NCBI RefSeq assembly: GCF_039531165.1
Contig: NZ_BAAAPN010000034.1
Coordinates: forward strand, 130,525 to 194,524
DNA: 64,000 bases
Source: Nostocoides_A vanveenii
Lineage (GTDB): Bacteria > Actinomycetota > Actinomycetes > Actinomycetales > Dermatophilaceae
Direction of reading: 5' to 3'
This document shows, one piece after another, positions 60,296 to 64,000 of this stretch; positions within the stretch are counted from its first letter, which is position 1; each line of letters starts with the position of its first letter. The notes under the pieces were generated by a model that did not search any database, was not told the origin of the DNA, and was given only the letters and a program-made list of their open reading frames with translations. A program made the translations under genes and the position numbers.

Positions 60296-62302
60296 CTACT
60301 GCCCCATGCGCACAGAGCCCGGCGCGCTCGAGACATCGGCTTCCATGCGGGCCTCCTGGCCCTCGGAGCTGCGCAACTGCCACGGGACCGACGCCACCAG
60401 CACGCCCGGCGTGAAGTGCAGACGGGCGCGCAGGCGTAGGGCGCTCTGATTGTGCAGGATCTGCTCGTACCAGTGGCCGACGACATACTCCGGGATGTAG
60501 ACCACGACGATCTCGCGTGGGCTCTCGCGCCGGATGCCCTTCACATAGTCGACGATCGGGTTGACGATCTCGCGGTAGGGCGAGTCCAGCGCCTTCAAGG
60601 GCACCGGTATGCCGCGCGCCTCCCACTCCTCCTGGAGGGCCCGGGTCTCGGCCGGATCGACATTGACGGTGATCGCCTCGAGCGTGTGCGGGCGGCTGGC
60701 GCGGGCATACGCGACGGCGCGCAGCGTGGGCCGGTGCAGCCGGGAGACCAGGACGAGCGCGTGCACGCGCGAGGGCAACATCTGATCGGACTGCGAGACG
60801 ATGTCGAGTTCCTTCGAGACCGCGTCGTAGTGCCGGCGGATCGCCATCATCATCAGGAAGAGCACGGCCATCGCGGCGATGGCATAGCCGGCCCCGTGGA
60901 TGAACTTGGTGGCCAGGACCACGAGCAGGACGGTCCCCGACATCACCGCACCCACGAAGTTGATGACCCGGCTGCGCTGCATGTGGGCGCGCTGGCGCGG
61001 GTCAGAGGCGAGCCGCAGATGACGATTCCAGTGCCGGATCATGCCGATCTGGCTGGTGGTGAACGAGACGAAGACGCCGACGATATAGAGCTGGATGAGC
61101 TTGGTGACATCGGCGTCGAAGATGAGGATCAGGACCGCCGCGACACCGGCGAGGATGATGATGCCGTTCGAGAAGGCGAGGCGGTCGCCGCGGGCATGCA
61201 GTTGCCGCGGCAGGTAGCCGTCGCGCGCCAGGATCGAGCCGAGCACCGGGAAGCCGTTGAAGGCGGTGTTCGCGGCGAGGATCAAGATGATCCCGGTGAC
61301 GACCGAGATGTAGACCACGCCGAGGTGGAAGTGGTCGAAGACGGCGTTCGCGACCTGTCCCATGATCGTGTCCTGGACGTATGACGCCCCCACCGGGACG
61401 CCGTCCTTGAGCAACTGCTCCGCCGGGTCCTCGGCATATTTGATGCCCGTCAAGCGGGCCAGGCTGATCATCGAGAAAAGCATGCCGATGGCGATGCAGC
61501 CCATCAGCAGCAGCGTGGTCGCCGCGTTGCGGGACTTGGGCTTCTGGAAGGCCGGCACGCCATTAGAGATCGCCTCGACCCCGGTGAGCGCGGCACAGCC
61601 GGAGGAGAAGGCGCGCAGGAGGAGGAAGGCCATGGCCAGGCTCCCGAGGGCTTCGTAGCCGGGCTCGGGGACGAGGTCGTATTGGGCGCTCGCGGCGAGC
61701 GGGAGGCTGCCGGTGAAGTGCCGGTAGCCGCCATACAGGCCCATGCCGATGACGCCGACCATGAAGGCATAGGTGGGGATCGCGAAGGCGTTGCCGGACT
61801 CGCGAACGCCGCGCAGATTCATCGCGGTCAGCAAGACCACGAGGATGACCGCCCAGGTGGCCTCGTGACCGCGGACGAAGGTCAACGCGGTTGCCGCGTT
61901 CTGGATGCCGGAGGAGATGGAGACGGCGACCGTCAGGACGTAGTCGACCAACAGCGCGGACGCCACCGTCAGGCCGGCCTTGGGGCCGATATTGACGGTG
62001 GCGACCTCATAGTCGCCGCCGCCTGAGGGGTAGGCGTGGACGTTCTGCCGGTAGGAGGCGACGACCACGGCCATCACGAAGATGACGCCGAGGGCGATCT
62101 GCCAGGAGTGGGTGAGTGCGAAGGTGCCCCCAGCCAGGCCCAGGGTCAAGAAGATCTCGTCCGGGGCATAGGCGACGGAGGAGAGCGCATCGCTGGCGAA
62201 GATCGGCAGGGCGATGCGCTTGGGCAGCAAGGTCTCGTGCAATTTGTCGCTGCGCATCTGTTGACCCAACAGAATGCGTTTGAGGACCCGGCCGACCGCC
62301 AC
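60296..62302 (-). CDS. APC-superfamily permease, KimA-like potassium transporter candidate
   Basis: A 668-residue protein: about twelve membrane helices to residue 480, then a cytoplasmic domain of about 170 residues (VHALVLVSRLHRPTLRAVAY, ITVNVDPAETRALQEEWEAR). The first helix region IFASDALSSVAYAPDEI and GGGDYEVATVNIGPKAGLTV match the KimA/YdaO group of APC proteins, which move K+ by proton symport, not amino acids. Two TrkA-type K+ regulatory genes start 78 bp away in divergent direction, which supports potassium. An amino-acid permease cannot be excluded without tests. Confidence 0.82.
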   Translation of the reverse strand: MAVGRVLKRILLGQQMRSDKLHETLLPKRIALPIFASDALSSVAYAPDEIFLTLGLAGGTFALTHSWQIALGVIFVMAVVVASYRQNVHAYPSGGGDYEVATVNIGPKAGLTVASALLVDYVLTVAVSISSGIQNAATALTFVRGHEATWAVILVVLLTAMNLRGVRESGNAFAIPTYAFMVGVIGMGLYGGYRHFTGSLPLAASAQYDLVPEPGYEALGSLAMAFLLLRAFSSGCAALTGVEAISNGVPAFQKPKSRNAATTLLLMGCIAIGMLFSMISLARLTGIKYAEDPAEQLLKDGVPVGASYVQDTIMGQVANAVFDHFHLGVVYISVVTGIILILAANTAFNGFPVLGSILARDGYLPRQLHARGDRLAFSNGIIILAGVAAVLILIFDADVTKLIQLYIVGVFVSFTTSQIGMIRHWNRHLRLASDPRQRAHMQRSRVINFVGAVMSGTVLLVVLATKFIHGAGYAIAAMAVLFLMMMAIRRHYDAVSKELDIVSQSDQMLPSRVHALVLVSRLHRPTLRAVAYARASRPHTLEAITVNVDPAETRALQEEWEARGIPVPLKALDSPYREIVNPIVDYVKGIRRESPREIVVVYIPEYVVGHWYEQILHNQSALRLRARLHFTPGVLVASVPWQLRSSEGQEARMEADVSSAPGSVRMGQ

Positions 62303-62368
62303 GGCGGATCACTCTATCCCCGGGTGCGACCGGTGCAGACGCGCGTCCGGGCAGCGTGGCCACAGTGT

Positions 62369-62374
62369 TAGCGT
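62369..62374 (+). promoter_or_regulatory. -10 box of the trkA pair
   Basis: TAGCGT lies six bases before GTG 62381. Confidence 0.5.
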
Positions 62375-62380
62375 CGGTCC

Positions 62381-63046
62381 GTGCACTTCGTCATCATGGG
62401 ATGCGGCCGGGTGGGCGCCTCCCTCGCGCGGGCGCTGGAACGCCGTGGTCACGATGTCGCCGTGATCGACCAGTTCGAGGCCGCCTTCACCCGCCTCGGC
62501 CCCACCTTCGAGGGGCGCACGGTCGCCGGCGTCGGATTCGACCGTGACACGCTGACCGAGGCCGGGATCGACCGGGCGTATGCCTTCGCCGCCGTCTCCA
62601 GCGGTGACAACTCCAATATCCTCGCGGCTCGGGTGGCCCGGGAGACCTTCGGGGTCGAGCACGTCGTCGCGCGGATCTATGACCCGGGGCGCGCCGAGAT
62701 CTACCAGCGGCTCGGCATCCCCACGGTGGCCACCGTGAAGTGGACCTCGGATCAGATGCTGCGCCGCCTGCTGCCGCAGGGCCATCTGCCGGAGTTGACC
62801 GACCCGTCCGGACGCATCGTGATCGCCGAGGTCGCGACCGACCCGGCCTGGGTCGGCTCGTCGCTGCGGCGCATCGAGGACGAGACACGGTCCCGCGTCG
62901 CCTATTTCACCCGGCTCGGCGAGGGTCACCTGCCCGGCCCGGAGACAATCCTGCAGGAGGGCGACCTGATCCACCTGGCGATCAACCGCGACCAGTTGGA
63001 GGACGTGGAACGCACGCTCGCTGACCCGCCCGCGGTCGCGGACTGA
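62381..63046 (+). CDS. TrkA-family K+ uptake regulatory protein (first of two)
   Basis: A 221-residue protein with an RCK_N Rossmann domain (FVIMGCGRVGASLARALERR, VAVIDQFEAAF) and an RCK_C domain from about residue 140 (GRIVIAEVATDPAWVGSSLR, ILQEGDLIHLAINRDQLEDV). It corresponds to CeoB in M. tuberculosis. Such proteins gate K+ transport in response to NAD(H), ATP/ADP or cyclic di-AMP. GTG 62381 is leaderless by the -10 box position. The partner gene follows after 13 bp. Confidence 0.92.
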   Translation: MHFVIMGCGRVGASLARALERRGHDVAVIDQFEAAFTRLGPTFEGRTVAGVGFDRDTLTEAGIDRAYAFAAVSSGDNSNILAARVARETFGVEHVVARIYDPGRAEIYQRLGIPTVATVKWTSDQMLRRLLPQGHLPELTDPSGRIVIAEVATDPAWVGSSLRRIEDETRSRVAYFTRLGEGHLPGPETILQEGDLIHLAINRDQLEDVERTLADPPAVAD

Positions 63047-63059
63047 GAGGGATCCGAGA

Positions 63060-63746
63060 ATGCGTGTCGTCATCGCCGGCGCCGGCAGCGTGGGTCGCTC
63101 CATCGCCCAGGAACTGCTCTACAACAACCATCAGGTGCTCCTCATCGACAAGGGCGCCGACGAGGCATCGATCCGGCGGGTGCCGGAGGCGAACTGGCTG
63201 GCCGCCGACGCGTGCGAGATCGACGCGCTGAACGAGGCCGGGCTGGCCGACTGTGATGTCGTGGTCGCGGCCACCGGAGACGACAAGGTCAACTTGGTGG
63301 TGTCCTTGCTGGCCAAGACCGAGTTCGGGGTGCCTCGCACGGTGGCACGCGTGAACAACCCGAAGAACGAGTGGTTGTTCGACGAGGCGTGGGGCGTTGA
63401 CGTCGCGGTCTCGACGCCGCGGCTGATGACGGCCCTGGTGGAAGAAGCCGTCGCCGTGGGCGACCTGGTGCGGATCTTCGAGTTCCATCAATCGCACGCG
63501 GCGATGGTGGAGATGACTCTGCCCGCGGACTCCCCGCTGGTCGGCCGCCGCGTTGGCGCGGTGCCCTTCCCGCAGGACACGGTGCTGGTCGCGATCATCC
63601 GCGATCAGGTGCCGATCGCCCCCAGCGCGGACGACAGCCTCGAAGCCCACGACGAACTGCTCTTCTTGACGGTGAGCGAGTCCGAGGACGAGTTGGAGTC
63701 CCTGCTCAGCCCCGGCGTCCGCGTCAAGCGCCCCCGCAACCGCTAG
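63060..63746 (+). CDS. TrkA-family K+ uptake regulatory protein (second of two)
   Basis: A 228-residue RCK protein, CeoC-like. VVIAGAGSVGRSIAQELLYN and VLLIDKGADEASIRRV form the nucleotide site; AATGDDKVNLVVSLLAKTEF and the RCK_C part PLVGRRVGAVPFPQDTVLVA follow. The pair probably forms a hetero-octameric ring on a membrane K+ transporter; no TrkH gene is in the window, so the divergent APC permease is the candidate partner. A GAGAGGGATCCGAG stretch precedes the ATG. Confidence 0.92.
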   Translation: MRVVIAGAGSVGRSIAQELLYNNHQVLLIDKGADEASIRRVPEANWLAADACEIDALNEAGLADCDVVVAATGDDKVNLVVSLLAKTEFGVPRTVARVNNPKNEWLFDEAWGVDVAVSTPRLMTALVEEAVAVGDLVRIFEFHQSHAAMVEMTLPADSPLVGRRVGAVPFPQDTVLVAIIRDQVPIAPSADDSLEAHDELLFLTVSESEDELESLLSPGVRVKRPRNR

Positions 63747-64000
63747 CCAGGCGGCACCGCAGCCCTCGGCGGCCCTAGCCCTGGGCGGTGCGTGTAGCGG
63801 TGGTCGGTTCCCGTCTAGGTCGGTGCTTTCCCGGGGGTCAGAGCCCCCCTGTGGGCCGGGAGCAGTTGCGCGCCCTGGCGAGCCACTGTGACCGGTCACC
63901 GGTCGCGAGCGCAGCGAGCCTGACCGGTGACAGTCGAGGCCGTCCGAGCGCAGCGAGGTCCATGCATTACCGGGGGTCAGGGGGGCGGAGCCCCCCCGTG
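63747..64000. other. Gene-free 3' end with GC-rich hairpins
   Basis: No convincing ORF. Hairpin GGGGG-TCAGAG-CCCCC at 63833-63848 and GGGGGGC-GGA-GCCCCCC at 63980-63996 share the surrounding text CCGGGGGTCA ... GAGCCCCCC. GAGCGCAGCGAG occurs at 63907-63918 and again near 63945. Confidence 0.7.
63888..63931. repeat. Nested palindromes near the window end
   Basis: GTGACCGGTCAC (63888-63899) is a perfect 12-bp palindrome; GTCACCGGTC (63895-63904) also pairs with GACCGGTGAC (63922-63931) around GAGCGCAGCGAG. Confidence 0.75.

Noticed and set aside
62303..62380. Cyclic di-AMP (ydaO-type) riboswitch before the KimA-like gene
   Set aside because: Only 78 bp separate the divergent starts, too short for that riboswitch, and the trkA side looks leaderless.

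Overview
This is a gene-dense, high-GC window (roughly 70% GC by eye) from an actinobacterium. Coproporphyrin-type haem genes (hemE, cgoX, chdC), the DUF3000-rnd pair, an XRE-MurA fusion, many TANNNT -10 boxes six bases before start codons, and the order trmA-like / APC permease / two TrkA proteins all fit that. The order msrB, chdC, cgoX, hemE, DUF3000, rnd, dxs ... trmA-like, APC, trkA, trkA resembles the Rv2674-Rv2692 region of Mycobacterium tuberculosis with insertions. A member of the Intrasporangiaceae/Dermatophilaceae (Micrococcales) is my best guess, not a proof. One ambiguous base (9069) and several apparent frameshifts suggest a draft assembly.

Layout. 1-5.7 kb: a partial DedA gene, tRNA-Val(CAC) followed by a 39-bp tandem repeat that starts inside the tRNA 3' end, a folate pair (pabB-pabC) with a PGPGW membrane gene, a CapA-like lipoprotein and a zinc-less MDR oxidoreductase. 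5.8-11.5 kb: a sugar ABC importer (binding protein and two permeases, no ATPase), a PfkB kinase and a GH4 glycosidase. 11.7-17.5 kb: a decayed discoidin-domain gene, DNA-alkylation repair genes (tag, ogt), a Fur regulator with catalase, a thioesterase and an ankyrin protein. 17.6-25.3 kb: an M20 peptidase, an ABC exporter, a tRNA Gly-Cys-Val cluster, YihY, an AidB-like dehydrogenase and a PPK2 kinase. 25.3-35.8 kb: a RibD-like reductase, a hydrolase, msrB, haem genes, DUF4349, a truncated padR, an EamA transporter, DUF3000 and rnd. 35.9-44.3 kb: fadA-fadB behind a TetR-type palindrome, XRE-MurA, plsC and dxs. 44.3-51.1 kb: a second ATPase-less sugar importer with a LacI regulator, two matching operators and a debranching-type glucosidase. 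51.2-56.1 kb: an accessory region with a P450 pseudogene, a hydrolase, a secreted Cys-rich protein, a PqqD-like protein with a nucleotidyltransferase, an O-antigen-ligase-like protein and gene debris. 56.1-64 kb: aconitase behind an 18-bp perfect palindrome, an RNA methyltransferase, a KimA-like permease, two TrkA proteins and GC-rich repeats.

Three signals run across the window. The heptamer GTATGCC/GGCATAC occurs about 65 times by hand count, about ten times the composition expectation, and is scarce in genes that look highly expressed. A 22-bp intergenic repeat family (GTCGAGAGGCCGGTTCAG core) occurs at six places, twice as a near-identical 33-bp-arm cruciform. An 82-84-bp palindrome sits between two convergent gene pairs. 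At least fifteen genes carry TANNNT 6-7 nt before the start codon and are probably leaderless. No CRISPR array, insertion sequence, prophage or rRNA was seen.
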